From positions 90,697-154,696 of the forward strand of contig NZ_JAHKNG010000005.1 of the NCBI RefSeq assembly GCF_018860165.1: DNA of 64,000 nucleotides. The letters run 5' to 3'. This DNA comes from Paracoccus marinaquae. Its GTDB lineage: Bacteria; Pseudomonadota; Alphaproteobacteria; Rhodobacterales; Rhodobacteraceae. The notes below the pieces were generated by a model. The model ran no database searches and had not been told where the DNA came from. It saw only the letters and a program-made list of their open reading frames with translations. Below, in pieces: positions 38,822 to 47,673 of this stretch (its first letter is position 1; every line of letters begins with the position of its first letter). The translations under genes and the position numbers were made by a program.

Positions 38822-39244
38822 ATGAAAGCCCAGACCTTCCTTCCGCAAGACTATCGTCCCGCCGAGGACGAGCCGTTCATGAACGAACGCCAGCTTGAAT
38901 ATTTCAGGCGCAAGCTGGAAGCATGGAAGCAGGAACTGCTGGAGCAGTCGGCCGAAACACTGGAGGGTCTGCAGGACAGCGCCCGTTCGGTTCCCGATCT
39001 TGCCGACCGGGCCAGCGAGGAAACCGACCGCGCCCTGGAACTGCGCACCCGCGACCGTCAGCGCAAGCTGGTCAGCAAGATCGACTCCGCGCTGCGCCGG
39101 ATCGAGACCGGCGAATACGGCTATTGCGAAATGAGCGGCGAGCCGATCAGCCTCAAGCGGCTGGATGCGCGCCCGATCGCGACGATGACGCTGGAAGCGC
39201 AGGAAAAGCACGAGCGGCGCGAGCGTGTGCATCGCGACAACTGA
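38822..39244 (+). CDS. dksA: DksA-family RNA polymerase-binding factor
   Basis: A 140-residue DksA with an N-terminal helix, a coiled-coil (about residues 24-95, LEYFRRKLEAWKQELLEQ) bearing the tip DLADRASEETDRALEL, and a C-terminal globular part YGYCEMSGEPISLKRLDARP. Classical DksA has four zinc-binding cysteines; only one (in YGYCEMSG) remains here, as is known for a DksA of Rhodobacter sphaeroides. DksA adjusts transcription of growth-rate genes with ppGpp. GGAGGACAA precedes the ATG. Confidence 0.92.
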   Translation: MKAQTFLPQDYRPAEDEPFMNERQLEYFRRKLEAWKQELLEQSAETLEGLQDSARSVPDLADRASEETDRALELRTRDRQRKLVSKIDSALRRIETGEYGYCEMSGEPISLKRLDARPIATMTLEAQEKHERRERVHRDN

Positions 39245-39313
39245 GCGCGGCAACAGCCAGGTGCTGGCGCCGTTGCTCGCGTCCGCTGTGGGCGGCAACC
39301 TGCGGAGGCACGG

Positions 39314-39652
39314 ATGATGCAACCCGCATCAAAGTCCGTCCTGATCGTTCTGCCGGATAATCATGCCGATCGGGAAACCCCGCTGATCTCCGGGTTCGGC
39401 GGGGATTTTTATGGCTTGCGGGTCAGCCATGCCCCCCCGGGCGGCGGCGCCCGGTCGACGGGCGGGCCGCATGTCACGGATCTGGCCGGTGACGCCGACG
39501 CGTCGGATTATCGTGACCAGCCGCGCGCCGTTGCGGACAAGGGCATCATCACCGCCGCCGGAACCTCCCGCGTCAGCTTTGCCGCCGGGGGGCAGCGCCC
39601 GCCGGGTGTTCTGGCCGACGCGCCGCTGGCCTCGGCCGCACATCCGATATGA
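39314..39652 (+). CDS. Hypothetical protein, coupled to the FAD monooxygenase gene
   Basis: A 112-residue open frame with GGAGG five to eight bases before paired ATGs (39314 and 39317). Its stop overlaps the next gene by four bases (ATGA), and codon use is like that of the neighbours. The sequence is rich in Gly, Ala and Pro after a short hydrophobic start (KSVLIVLPDN), with no recognisable domain or membrane segment. The signals favour a real gene, but the low-complexity composition leaves doubt. Confidence 0.5.
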   Translation: MMQPASKSVLIVLPDNHADRETPLISGFGGDFYGLRVSHAPPGGGARSTGGPHVTDLAGDADASDYRDQPRAVADKGIITAAGTSRVSFAAGGQRPPGVLADAPLASAAHPI

Positions 39653-40779
39653 CTGGCGCGCTGCGCGACCGCGGGGTCGAGATCGTCGGCGCCGGCATCG
39701 CCGGGCTGACCGCCGCCCTCGCGCTGGCCCGCCGTGGCGCGCGCGTGCGCGTCCTCGAGCGCGCGCCAGAGATCCGCGAGGTCGGCGCCGGGCTGCAGAT
39801 CTCGCCCAATGCCATGCGGGTTCTGGCAGAACTCGGGCTTTCCGGCGGGATGGCCCGCGCCTCCTTGCGCAGCCATGCGGTGCAGCTTCGCGATGCATCC
39901 GGCGCGCCTGTCGCCCGGCTCGATCTGGTCCGCCACCGGCCGGCCGACGAGTTCCGCCTGATCCACCGGGCCAGCCTGATCGCCCTGCTGACGCAGGCGG
40001 CGCAGGAGGCCGGGGTGCGGATCGCGCTGGATCACGAGGTCGACCGGCTTCCAGATGCGCCGCTGGTGATCGGCGCCGACGGCTTGCGCAGCATGGTGCG
40101 CGCGGTGCTGAACGGGCGCGAGGTGCCATTCTTCACCCATCAGACGGCCTGGCGCTGCCTGATCCCGGATCGCGGCGATGCCCGACCCGAGGCCGAAGTG
40201 TTCATGGGCCCCGGCCGGCATCTCGTCAGCTATCCGCTGGCCGGTGGGCGGCGCAATCTCGTCGCCGTGCTCGAACGTCACGAATGGCAGGCGGAAGGCT
40301 GGGCGCATCGCGATGATCCCGGTAATCTGCGCCGGGCCTTCGCCGGCTTCGGCGGCCGGGTCCCAGACTGGCTGGCTGCGGTCAATGAGACCCATGTCTG
40401 GGGCCTCTTCCGGCACGAGGTCGCCCGCATCTGGCAGGATGGCCGTGCGGTCCTGATCGGCGACGCCGCCCATCCGACGCTGCCCTTCATGGCGCAGGGG
40501 GCGGTGATGGCGATCGAGGATGCCTGGCTTCTGGCTGCCTGCCTCGACGCCGAACCCGATCAGCCGCGGGCGCTCGCCCGCTTCGAGGCCCTGCGCCGGC
40601 CGCGGGTCACCCGGATCGTCGCTGCGGCCAATGCCAATGCCCGCAACTATCACCTGACCGGCCTGAAACGCCGCGCGGGCCACAGCCTGCTCCGCGCCGC
40701 CAGCCGCCTCGCACCCGGACGCCTCCTCGGCCGCTTCGACTGGCTCTACGACTACGATCCGGTCGCGGAACGACCGTAA
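39649..40779 (+). CDS. FAD-dependent monooxygenase, salicylate-hydroxylase-like
   Basis: A 376-residue class A flavoprotein monooxygenase. It has the dinucleotide-binding motif VEIVGAGIAGLTAALALARRG, the DG motif LVIGADGLRSMVR and the GD motif VLIGDAAHPTLPFMAQGAV. The overall resemblance is to 3-hydroxybenzoate 6-hydroxylase or salicylate hydroxylase relatives, which hydroxylate aromatic rings using NAD(P)H and O2. The substrate is not predictable from sequence. The start overlaps the end of the preceding small open frame (ATGA). It is convergent with glmM, with an intergenic repeat and the glmM terminator between them. Confidence 0.9.
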   Translation: MTGALRDRGVEIVGAGIAGLTAALALARRGARVRVLERAPEIREVGAGLQISPNAMRVLAELGLSGGMARASLRSHAVQLRDASGAPVARLDLVRHRPADEFRLIHRASLIALLTQAAQEAGVRIALDHEVDRLPDAPLVIGADGLRSMVRAVLNGREVPFFTHQTAWRCLIPDRGDARPEAEVFMGPGRHLVSYPLAGGRRNLVAVLERHEWQAEGWAHRDDPGNLRRAFAGFGGRVPDWLAAVNETHVWGLFRHEVARIWQDGRAVLIGDAAHPTLPFMAQGAVMAIEDAWLLAACLDAEPDQPRALARFEALRRPRVTRIVAAANANARNYHLTGLKRRAGHSLLRAASRLAPGRLLGRFDWLYDYDPVAERP

Positions 40780-40780
40780 T

Positions 40781-40830
40781 CCCCTCGCGCTCTTTCCAAA
40801 TACCTCGGGGGTCCGGGGGCAGCGCCCCCG
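40781..40830 (-). repeat. Dispersed intergenic repeat, copy C (inverted)
   Basis: Read on the minus strand it gives the hairpin GGGGGC-GCT-GCCCCC, then ACCCCCGAGGTATTTGG, then AAAGAGCGCGAGGGG. This is the clearest copy and matches copies A and B block for block. It starts two bases after the monooxygenase stop codon. Confidence 0.75.
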
Positions 40831-40844
40831 GCCATCGCGGGACG

Positions 40845-40876
40845 CAAAAAAGCCGCCGCCCTACGGGTGCGGCGGG
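40845..40876 (-). terminator. Rho-independent terminator for glmM operon
   Basis: On the minus strand a GC-rich stem around GGGCGGCGGC is followed by TTTTTT, a few bases after the glmM stop codon. The stem has a small bulge. Confidence 0.7.
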
Positions 40877-40881
40877 CCGCC

Positions 40882-42225
40882 TTACGCGGCCCGTTCGACG
40901 GCCGCCACGATCCCGTCCACGACCTCGTGCAGGACGGTCTCGTCCGTGGCCTCGGCCATCACCCGGATCAGCGGCTCGGTGCCCGATTTGCGGATCAGCA
41001 CCCGGCCCGATCCGGCCAGCCGTGCCTCGGCATCGGCGATCACGCTGCGCACCGCCTCGACCGAAAGCGGGTCGGCACCCACCGCATAGCGCACGTTCTT
41101 CAGCAGCTGCGGCACCGGCTCGAACTGGCGGGCGAGGCTGCTCGCGGTCATGCCGGTCTCGGTCATGGCGGCCAGGAATTGCAGCGCCGCGATCAGGCCG
41201 TCGCCGGTGGTCGCGTAATCGGTCATCACGATATGGCCCGACTGCTCGCCGCCCAGGTTGAAGCCGGATTCGCGCATCCGCTCGACGACATAGCGGTCAC
41301 CGACGCGGGTCCGTTCCAGCCGCAATCCCTGGCCCTGCAGGAAATGCTCCAACCCCAGATTGGACATCACCGTGGCCACCAGCGCGCCGCCCTTCAGCCG
41401 GTCCTGCCGCGCCCAACGCGAGGCCAGCAGCGCCATGATCTGGTCGCCATCGGCCATCCGGCCCTTCTCGTCGATGAGGATTACCCGGTCGGCATCGCCG
41501 TCAAGGCTGATCCCCAGATCGGCGCCGCGCTCCACCACGGCCGCGGCGCAGGCTTCGGGATGGGTGCTGCCGACACCGTCATTGATGTTGAACCCGTTCG
41601 GCTCCACCCCAAGCGGTACCACATCGGCGCCCAGTTCCCACAGCACCTCGGGCGCGGCGCGATAGGCGGCGCCATGGGCGCAGTCGACCACGACCTTCAT
41701 CCCGTCAAGGCGCAGCCCGGCCGGAAAGGTCGTCTTGGCATATTCGACATAGCGCCCGCGGCCATCGTCGATCCGCTTCGCTCGGCCGATATTCTGCGGC
41801 TGGGCCGGGTCGATCTCGCCGGCGACGATGGCTTCGATCTCGGCCTCGGCCTGATCGGACAGCTTGAACCCGTCGGGGCCGAAGAACTTGATGCCGTTAT
41901 CCTCGGCCGGGTTGTGGCTGGCCGAGATCATGATCCCCAGATCGGCCCGCATCGAACGGGTCAGATAGCCCACCGCGGGCGTCGGCACCGGCCCCAGCAG
42001 CAGCACGTTCATGCCGGTCGAGGTCAGTCCCGCCGTCAGCGCGTTTTCCAGCATATAGCCCGACAGCCGGGTGTCCTTGCCGATCACCACCTGATGCCGG
42101 TTGCGGCCGTCGCGGCGGAAGTACCGCCCGGCCGCCGCGCCCAGCCGCAACGCCATTTCGGCGGTCATCGGATGGGTATTGGCCCGTCCGCGCACGCCAT
42201 CGGTTCCGAAAAGCTTCCTGTTCAT
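40882..42225 (-). CDS. glmM: Phosphoglucosamine mutase
   Basis: A 447-residue alpha-D-phosphohexomutase converting glucosamine-6-phosphate to glucosamine-1-phosphate for peptidoglycan and LPS precursors. The N-terminus [13 protein letters not shown] is typical. The phosphoserine loop is [19 protein letters not shown], the metal loop [13 protein letters not shown], the sugar-binding loop GGEQSGHIV and the phosphate-binding loop [12 protein letters not shown]. The ATG at 42225 overlaps the folP stop by four bases. folP-glmM is a widely conserved pair. Confidence 0.97.
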   Translation of the reverse strand: MNRKLFGTDGVRGRANTHPMTAEMALRLGAAAGRYFRRDGRNRHQVVIGKDTRLSGYMLENALTAGLTSTGMNVLLLGPVPTPAVGYLTRSMRADLGIMISASHNPAEDNGIKFFGPDGFKLSDQAEAEIEAIVAGEIDPAQPQNIGRAKRIDDGRGRYVEYAKTTFPAGLRLDGMKVVVDCAHGAAYRAAPEVLWELGADVVPLGVEPNGFNINDGVGSTHPEACAAAVVERGADLGISLDGDADRVILIDEKGRMADGDQIMALLASRWARQDRLKGGALVATVMSNLGLEHFLQGQGLRLERTRVGDRYVVERMRESGFNLGGEQSGHIVMTDYATTGDGLIAALQFLAAMTETGMTASSLARQFEPVPQLLKNVRYAVGADPLSVEAVRSVIADAEARLAGSGRVLIRKSGTEPLIRVMAEATDETVLHEVVDGIVAAVERAA

Positions 42226-43214
42226 GTTCCTGCCTCGTCGTTCTTGTTGACGGCCTGCCACAGCCGCATGCCCTGCCGGATCTGCGCCACGTCATGGACG
42301 CGATGGACCTGCACCCCCTGCGCCAGTGCCGCCAGCGTCAGAGCCAGCGTGCCGGGTACGCGCTCGGCCGCGACCTCGGCGCCCCCGATGCTGCCGATGA
42401 AGCGCTTGCGCGACACGCCCAGCAGGATCGGGCAGCCCAGCCCATGATACAGCGAAATCCGCCGCAGGATGGCAAGATTATGGGCCTCGGTCTTGCCGAA
42501 GCCGATACCCGGATCGATCACGATTTGTGACCGTTCGATGCCCGCAGCCTCGGCCCGCGTGATCCGCGCCGCAAGCGCGTCATAGACATCCAGCAACACG
42601 TCCTCGTAGCGGGGATCGTCCTGCATGGTCTCGGGCAGGCCCTGCGCATGCATGAGGCAGACCGGCACGCCGGCAGCGGCCACCAGCGCGGGCAGGGTCG
42701 GGTCGAAATCGAAGCCCGAGACATCGTTGATCATGCCCGCCCCGTCCTGCAGCGCCCCCGCGGCCACATCGGCCTTGCGGGTATCGACCGAGATCGGCGT
42801 CCGGCCCGCCATCGCCCGGATCACCGGCCGGATGCGGGCAATCTCGTCTCCGGGCGTGATTTCGGCGGCGCCCGGCCGGGTGGATTCGCCGCCGATATCC
42901 AGAATGTCCGCGCCCGCCAGCGCCAGCGCCCCGGCCTGTGCCACGGGATCATAATGGCCGCCGTCCGAAAAGCTGTCCGGCGTCGCATTGACGATCCCCA
43001 TCAGCCGGGGAACATCCAGCGCCAGACCCAGCAGCGGCCCGCGTGGCGCCGTCAGGGCCGCCAGAACCTCGTCGGGGGCGTCGCTGACGCGGCATGGCGG
43101 CTGGCCACGTTCCAGCCGCTCAAACTCGGAAAACCCGGCCCAGCCGCCGGCCAGCCGCCAGCGCCCACCCTGGGGCAGGGGAAGCGGGCGAAAGTAGGGA
43201 CGGGAGCGAGGCAT
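42222..43214 (-). CDS. folP: Dihydropteroate synthase
   Basis: A 330-residue DHPS that joins p-aminobenzoate to dihydropterin pyrophosphate; it is the sulfonamide target. Motifs are [31 protein letters not shown], the central [35 protein letters not shown] and [11 protein letters not shown]. An N-terminal ~65 residues precede the barrel, as in other Rhodobacterales. The ATG at 43214 is the first start fitting the family; the frame further upstream lies antiphase within folB. Confidence 0.95.
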   Translation of the reverse strand: MPRSRPYFRPLPLPQGGRWRLAGGWAGFSEFERLERGQPPCRVSDAPDEVLAALTAPRGPLLGLALDVPRLMGIVNATPDSFSDGGHYDPVAQAGALALAGADILDIGGESTRPGAAEITPGDEIARIRPVIRAMAGRTPISVDTRKADVAAGALQDGAGMINDVSGFDFDPTLPALVAAAGVPVCLMHAQGLPETMQDDPRYEDVLLDVYDALAARITRAEAAGIERSQIVIDPGIGFGKTEAHNLAILRRISLYHGLGCPILLGVSRKRFIGSIGGAEVAAERVPGTLALTLAALAQGVQVHRVHDVAQIRQGMRLWQAVNKNDEAGT

Positions 43215-43227
43215 CGGACTGCGTGGT

Positions 43228-44028
43228 TCAGGCGCGGGCGAGGGGGATCGGGAAGCCGGCGGGCGCGACGGGCAGAGGGGCCTCGTCGGGCAGGGCAAAG
43301 CGCAGCTGTTGCGCCGACAGCCGTTCCGCCAGCCAGAAGGCAAGGGTATCGGGCCTCTGTCCGGCCTCGGCTGCGCCGGCGGCCAGGCGGGCCGGGGCCC
43401 AGACCACGGGGCTGCGCCCCCTGATCGCCGCCTCAAGCTCGGTGCGGGTTTCGGCGATCTCAAGCCCCAGAGTCCCGGCCAGCGCCCAGGCAGCCTGATC
43501 CAGTGCCAGCAGCGCGATCCGGCGTGCGGCCGCCGCGCCGATGCCGGCCGGTTCGGGCTGCGGCGGCGTGCCGGGAACGATCACGACCGGCCCCTGCGGC
43601 CCCGCGCCCGGCGCCGACCAGACCAGGAGGTCGACCGGCAGGCTCTGCGGCCGGGCTGCGATGCGGGCGGCGTCGCGGCTGATGGTGACCCCAAGCGCAC
43701 CGGGGCCGCGGTCCAGCTTTTCGACGGTCACCTCGATCCGGGCGGCGGCGGAATGGGCCAGCACCTCGGCGGCAATCCGTTCGGCCAGCGTTTCCACGAG
43801 GTCATAGCGCTGCTCGGCCAGGGCGGTGTCGATCGCCTGGGTCAGCACGTCATAGGACAGGATACTGTCGACCTCGTCGCCGGCACCGCTGACCGGATCG
43901 CGCAGATCGACGCTCAGGCCGAAACGCAGGCGCTGGTTGCGGCCGCGCTCGGACTGGAAGGCGCCTATCTCGGCCGAGATGACGTGATCGCGCAGGTGAA
44001 TGCGGTCTGGCTGTTGCATGACAGTCAT
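43228..44028 (-). CDS. folB: Dihydroneopterin aldolase with unusual C-terminal extension
   Basis: A 266-residue protein. Residues 1-125 are a FolB domain: RIHLRDHVISAEIGAFQSER with the conserved Glu, LSYDVLTQAID, YDLVETLAERIAAEVL and VTVEKLDRGPGALG with the conserved Lys. Residues 130-266 form an extra region rich in Ala, Leu and Pro with no motif I recognise, doubling the normal length. It lies 13 bases before folP in the same direction, so folB-folP-glmM is probably one operon. The start may be the ATG at 44028 or 44019. Confidence 0.88.
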   Translation of the reverse strand: MTVMQQPDRIHLRDHVISAEIGAFQSERGRNQRLRFGLSVDLRDPVSGAGDEVDSILSYDVLTQAIDTALAEQRYDLVETLAERIAAEVLAHSAAARIEVTVEKLDRGPGALGVTISRDAARIAARPQSLPVDLLVWSAPGAGPQGPVVIVPGTPPQPEPAGIGAAAARRIALLALDQAAWALAGTLGLEIAETRTELEAAIRGRSPVVWAPARLAAGAAEAGQRPDTLAFWLAERLSAQQLRFALPDEAPLPVAPAGFPIPLARA

Positions 44029-44074
44029 TCACAGCAAATCCGAGGGGCGGGCAAGCCCCCTCGGCGCGGTGGCC

Positions 44075-44713
44075 TCAGTTCGAGGCCAGGCGCTGTCCGC
44101 GGCGATAGAAGATGTGACGGCCGATCTGCACCGTGCGCTGAAAGCGCCGCGACCATGCCGGACGGACGGCAGGGGTGTGGAAATAGGTCGCCCCGCCCGT
44201 CAGCGTGCGCGGCGCGCCGGCCAGTGCCGCCTGGGCGATGGCGAGGGCGCGCCGATAGGCCGATTTTTCGCGAATCGGTTTGCGGCCGCCGATCGTATAG
44301 CTGAACTGGCTGGGCTGGTTGACCACGCCGCAGACGGATGAGGGAAAGGCGCGGCTGTCCACGCGGTTCAGGATCACCTCGGCCACGGCGGCCTGGCCCT
44401 TCGCCCCTTCGCCCCGGGCCTCGTGATACAGGGCCTCGGCGAGGCAGTTCACATCGGCATCGGAATAACGGGGCGTGGCACGCGCAAGATAGATCTGTTC
44501 GGCCTCGTTTTCGATCTTCACAGGCTCGGTGCCCGTGTATAGAAGCGGCTTCGCGCGCGGCAGGTCCATCGGATCGGTCGCGGCGGCGAACAGTGCGGAG
44601 TTGGTCGAAAACAGCGAGCCTATGCCCCCGGCCTTCGATGAGTCGGAAACGGCAATCGTGGTCGCGGCGGCGCACACACACACAGGCGCCAGCCGCTTGA
44701 GCAGCGTTATCAT
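44075..44713 (-). CDS. SleB-type cell wall hydrolase
   Basis: A 212-residue exported protein. The start MITLLKRLAPVCVCAAATTI looks like a signal peptide or signal anchor. The C-terminal half is a Hydrolase_2 (SleB) domain: CLAEALYHEARGEGAKGQAA, VAEVILNRVDSRAFPSSVCG and GGATYFHTPAVRPAW. SleB enzymes cut glycan strands; in non-sporulating bacteria such proteins are general cell-wall hydrolases. AGGACTAACC precedes the ATG at 44713, so the longer frame to 44830 is not used. Confidence 0.88.
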   Translation of the reverse strand: MITLLKRLAPVCVCAAATTIAVSDSSKAGGIGSLFSTNSALFAAATDPMDLPRAKPLLYTGTEPVKIENEAEQIYLARATPRYSDADVNCLAEALYHEARGEGAKGQAAVAEVILNRVDSRAFPSSVCGVVNQPSQFSYTIGGRKPIREKSAYRRALAIAQAALAGAPRTLTGGATYFHTPAVRPAWSRRFQRTVQIGRHIFYRRGQRLASN

Positions 44714-45033
44714 GGTTAGTCCTATAAACGGGTCTCGTTGACAGGTCGTGAACGGCGCCACAGCGGCGAGCAGGTGGCCGGCACCGAATGAGCAAAGCAT
44801 GAATAAGATTTTCCGGAACGGCCTCGCCACGCTGCTGAGCCGGGAACGGCCGCTACAGGCGCGTTAACCTTGATTCCGGCAGGTTCCCGCCGAACCGTTT
44901 CCCGCTAACTGGCGAGAATCGGCGAAACTGGATCGAAATAGGACCGTTTCGGACCGAAAATCAGCAACTTGCAGTTGCAGAATGCATGCTGCACCGCGCG
45001 AATCACCGGATCAGAGCCTTGCCCGGCGTCGGG
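44714..45033. other. Intergenic region upstream of the SleB-type gene
   Basis: A 320-base gap with no coding frame. It contains a TTAACC half-site of CtrA type (44865-44870), a near-perfect palindrome TGCAGAATGCATGCTGCA (44976-44993, one mismatched pair) and repeated GGACCG near 44941-44956. The segment between the genes probably holds the promoter of the hydrolase and the end of the PPDK-like message. Confidence 0.45.
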
Positions 45034-47574
45034 TCAGAAGCTGGTGCCGACGCGGCCGCGGATGGCGGATTGCGCGGCTGCCAGCCGCGCCACCGGCACC
45101 CGGAAGGGCGAGCAGGAGACATAGTTGAACCCGGCGTCGTGACAGAAGGCGATGGATTCGGGATTGCCGCCATGCTCGCCGCAGACCGAGATGGTGATGT
45201 CGGGATGCTGCTTGCGGGCCCGCTGCGCGCCGGTCAGCAGCAACTCGCCCACGCCGTCCTGATCGAGGATGTGGAACGGATCCTCGGCATAGACGCCCTG
45301 GCCGACATAGGTGCTCATGAAGCGTCCGGCATCGTCGCGCGACAGGCCATAGGTCATCTGCGTCAGGTCGTTCGTGCCGAAGGACAGGAAGGCGGAATGG
45401 GCGGCGATATCGCCCGCCCGCAGCGCGGCGCGCGGCGTCTCGACCATCACGCCCAGGCGATAGGTGAAATCGGCGTGCCGCTCGTTGCGGACGGCGGCGG
45501 CCACGGCGTCGACCCGGTTCTTGACCAGTTCGACCTCGCGCATGGCGCTGACCAGCGGGATCATGATCTCGGGCACGACCGGATCGCCGTTATGGCTGGC
45601 CTCGACGGTGGCCTCGAAGATGGCACGGGCCTGCATGTCATAGATCTCGGGGACGGTGATCCCCAGCCGCACGCCGCGCATGCCCAGCATCGGGTTGAAT
45701 TCCGACAGGGCCTCGACCCGCCGGGTCACGTCCGACAGCGGCAGGTCCAGCGATTCGGCCAGTTCGCGCAGCCCTTCGCGGTCATGGGGCAGGAATTCGT
45801 GCAGCGGCGGGTCGAACAGGCGGATGGTGACCGGCAGGCCGGCCATGATCTCGAACAGGGCCGTGAAGTCGCGGCGCTGCATCGGCAGGATGCGCTGCAG
45901 CGCCAGGCGGCGATCCTCGGGCTTGTCGGCAAAGATCATCTCGCGCATGGCCGGCAGCCGCTCCATGTCGAAGAACATGTGCTCGGTCCGGCACAGGCCG
46001 ATGCCCTGGGCGTTGAACTTGCGCGCGGTCAGCGCGTCCTCGGAGGTGTCGGCATTGGCGCGCACGCCGATGCCGCCGGCGGCATCGGCCCAGGCCAGAA
46101 GCTGGTTGAAACTCTCGTCCAGCGCCGGCTCCAGCAGCTTGGCCGCGCCGGCCAGCACCTCGCCCGAGGTGCCGTCGATGGTGATCTCCTCGCCCTCGCG
46201 GAAAACCCGGTCGCCGGCGCGCAGGGTGCGGTGGCGGCTGTCGATGCTGAGGCCCGAGGCGCCGACGATGCAGGGCAGGCCCAGCCCGCGCGCGATCACG
46301 GCGGCATGGCTGGTGGTACCGCCCCGCTCGGTCAGAACGGCGACCGAGGCATGCATGCCGCGGATATCCTCGGGCACGGTCTCGCGGCGGACGAGGATGC
46401 AGGCCTCGTCGCGGGCGGCGGAGGCCTGCGCCGCGGCGGCGGTGAAGACGATGCGTCCGGTGGCGGCGCCGGGGCTGGCATTGATGCCGCGGGCCACGAC
46501 ATCGCGCGGCGCGCGCGCATCGACCTGATGGTGCAGAAGATCGGCCAGGGCGCGCGGTTCGACCCGCATCACCGCCTCGGCCTCGGGGATGATGCCGTCC
46601 AGCGCCATCGCCACCGCGATGCGGACGCTGGCGCGCGAACTGCGCTGGACCCGGGTGGCGTCGATGATCGAGATGCGCCCCTCGGTCACCACGAATTCGA
46701 TCTGCATTTCCTCGCGCAGCCGTTCGCGCGCGGCGATGCCGAAGCGGACCAGATCGGCGAAGATGCCGGGCGCGACCTCCTCCAGCGAGGGGCCGCGCTC
46801 GTCGCGGGTCAGATACAAGGTCTTGGCGTCCTTGCCGACGGTCTCGCCGTGATGCTGGCCGCGGAACCGTCCGGTCACCCGCGGCATGCCGGTCACCGAA
46901 TCGACGAACTGGATCGTGCCCGAGCCGCTGAGCCCCGGCCCCAGGGCCAGCGCCATGTCCTGCACCACCAGCCCCAGCGGCGCATCTGCGGGCGCGCCCT
47001 TGGCCTGCCGCAGCAACCGCGCCGTCGGCCCGTCCCAGGCCCGCGACATCGAGCGCAGCACCTCGGCCAGCTGGCGATAGGGATCCTGCGGGAAATCCTC
47101 GTCCATCTCGTCGCGATAGCAACGCAGCGCATCGTGCAGCGCATTCTCGCCGGACTGGCTGAACATGTCCGGATCCAGCCGGGCGATGTGAATCGCATAG
47201 CTCTGCACGAAATCCAGATAGATCGCGTCGGCATTCTCGGGGCCGATATGCGCCGCCAGCCGGGAATGGGTGACGTCGTTGATGCCGACATTCAGGACCG
47301 TGCCCGGACCGCCCCATTCCGGCCTGAATGCCGAGGGGCGCACGCCGACAAGACCGTCACGAGAGCTGAACAGGTCCTGCATCGAGGCCATCGGCACCGG
47401 ATGCCCGGCGGCGATGGCCTGCACCGCCTCGGCGGGGATCGCATAGCTGCGCGGCACCGGCAGTTCCATCCGCACGAGCCGTTGCAGGCATTTCGCCCGC
47501 CAGCCGTGGCGCGAGGTCTCGATCGCGGCCGATGGCGTGATTCTGGTGATATTGCTGGCGCTTTGCATATCCAT
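45034..47574 (-). CDS. Pyruvate-phosphate-dikinase-like protein with altered ATP-binding part
   Basis: An 846-residue relative of pyruvate phosphate dikinase. The swivelling phosphohistidine domain is intact (TERGGTTSHAAVIARGLGLP). So is the PEP/pyruvate barrel (ARKFNAQGIGLCRTEHMF, SFGTNDLTQMTYGLSRDDAG, the CGEHGG motif with the catalytic Cys, and YVSCSPFRVPVARLAAAQ). The N-terminal ATP-grasp part departs from the family: the glycine-rich GxKGxxL loop is replaced by HGWRAKCLQRLV, and the later LQTRxGKRT-type stretch reads IDATRVQRSS. It may therefore be an inactive or repurposed dikinase, or use a different phosphoryl donor. The start is MDMQSA at 47574 or 47568; no Shine-Dalgarno is clear. 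Confidence 0.85.
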   Translation of the reverse strand: MDMQSASNITRITPSAAIETSRHGWRAKCLQRLVRMELPVPRSYAIPAEAVQAIAAGHPVPMASMQDLFSSRDGLVGVRPSAFRPEWGGPGTVLNVGINDVTHSRLAAHIGPENADAIYLDFVQSYAIHIARLDPDMFSQSGENALHDALRCYRDEMDEDFPQDPYRQLAEVLRSMSRAWDGPTARLLRQAKGAPADAPLGLVVQDMALALGPGLSGSGTIQFVDSVTGMPRVTGRFRGQHHGETVGKDAKTLYLTRDERGPSLEEVAPGIFADLVRFGIAARERLREEMQIEFVVTEGRISIIDATRVQRSSRASVRIAVAMALDGIIPEAEAVMRVEPRALADLLHHQVDARAPRDVVARGINASPGAATGRIVFTAAAAQASAARDEACILVRRETVPEDIRGMHASVAVLTERGGTTSHAAVIARGLGLPCIVGASGLSIDSRHRTLRAGDRVFREGEEITIDGTSGEVLAGAAKLLEPALDESFNQLLAWADAAGGIGVRANADTSEDALTARKFNAQGIGLCRTEHMFFDMERLPAMREMIFADKPEDRRLALQRILPMQRRDFTALFEIMAGLPVTIRLFDPPLHEFLPHDREGLRELAESLDLPLSDVTRRVEALSEFNPMLGMRGVRLGITVPEIYDMQARAIFEATVEASHNGDPVVPEIMIPLVSAMREVELVKNRVDAVAAAVRNERHADFTYRLGVMVETPRAALRAGDIAAHSAFLSFGTNDLTQMTYGLSRDDAGRFMSTYVGQGVYAEDPFHILDQDGVGELLLTGAQRARKQHPDITISVCGEHGGNPESIAFCHDAGFNYVSCSPFRVPVARLAAAQSAIRGRVGTSF

Positions 47575-47617
47575 GATGGCGCAGGATAGGCGTGTGCGAC
47601 GCGTTGCCGCAAGTGCG

Positions 47618-47643
47618 AAAAAGGGGCCGCGAAAGCCCCTTTT
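47618..47643 (-). terminator. Terminator of the cyclophilin operon
   Basis: Nine-base arms AAAAGGGGC and GCCCCTTTT surround a seven-base loop; on the minus strand a TTTTT run follows. It lies between the end of the cyclophilin genes and the PPDK-like start. Confidence 0.8.
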
Positions 47644-47673
47644 CTCCCGTTTCATTTTGCCGGTTCGGGCGTC

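Noticed and set aside
44986..47589. Open frame of 867 codons antisense to the PPDK-like gene
   Set aside because: The PPDK-like frame has clear catalytic motifs; the antisense frame is a codon-bias artefact.
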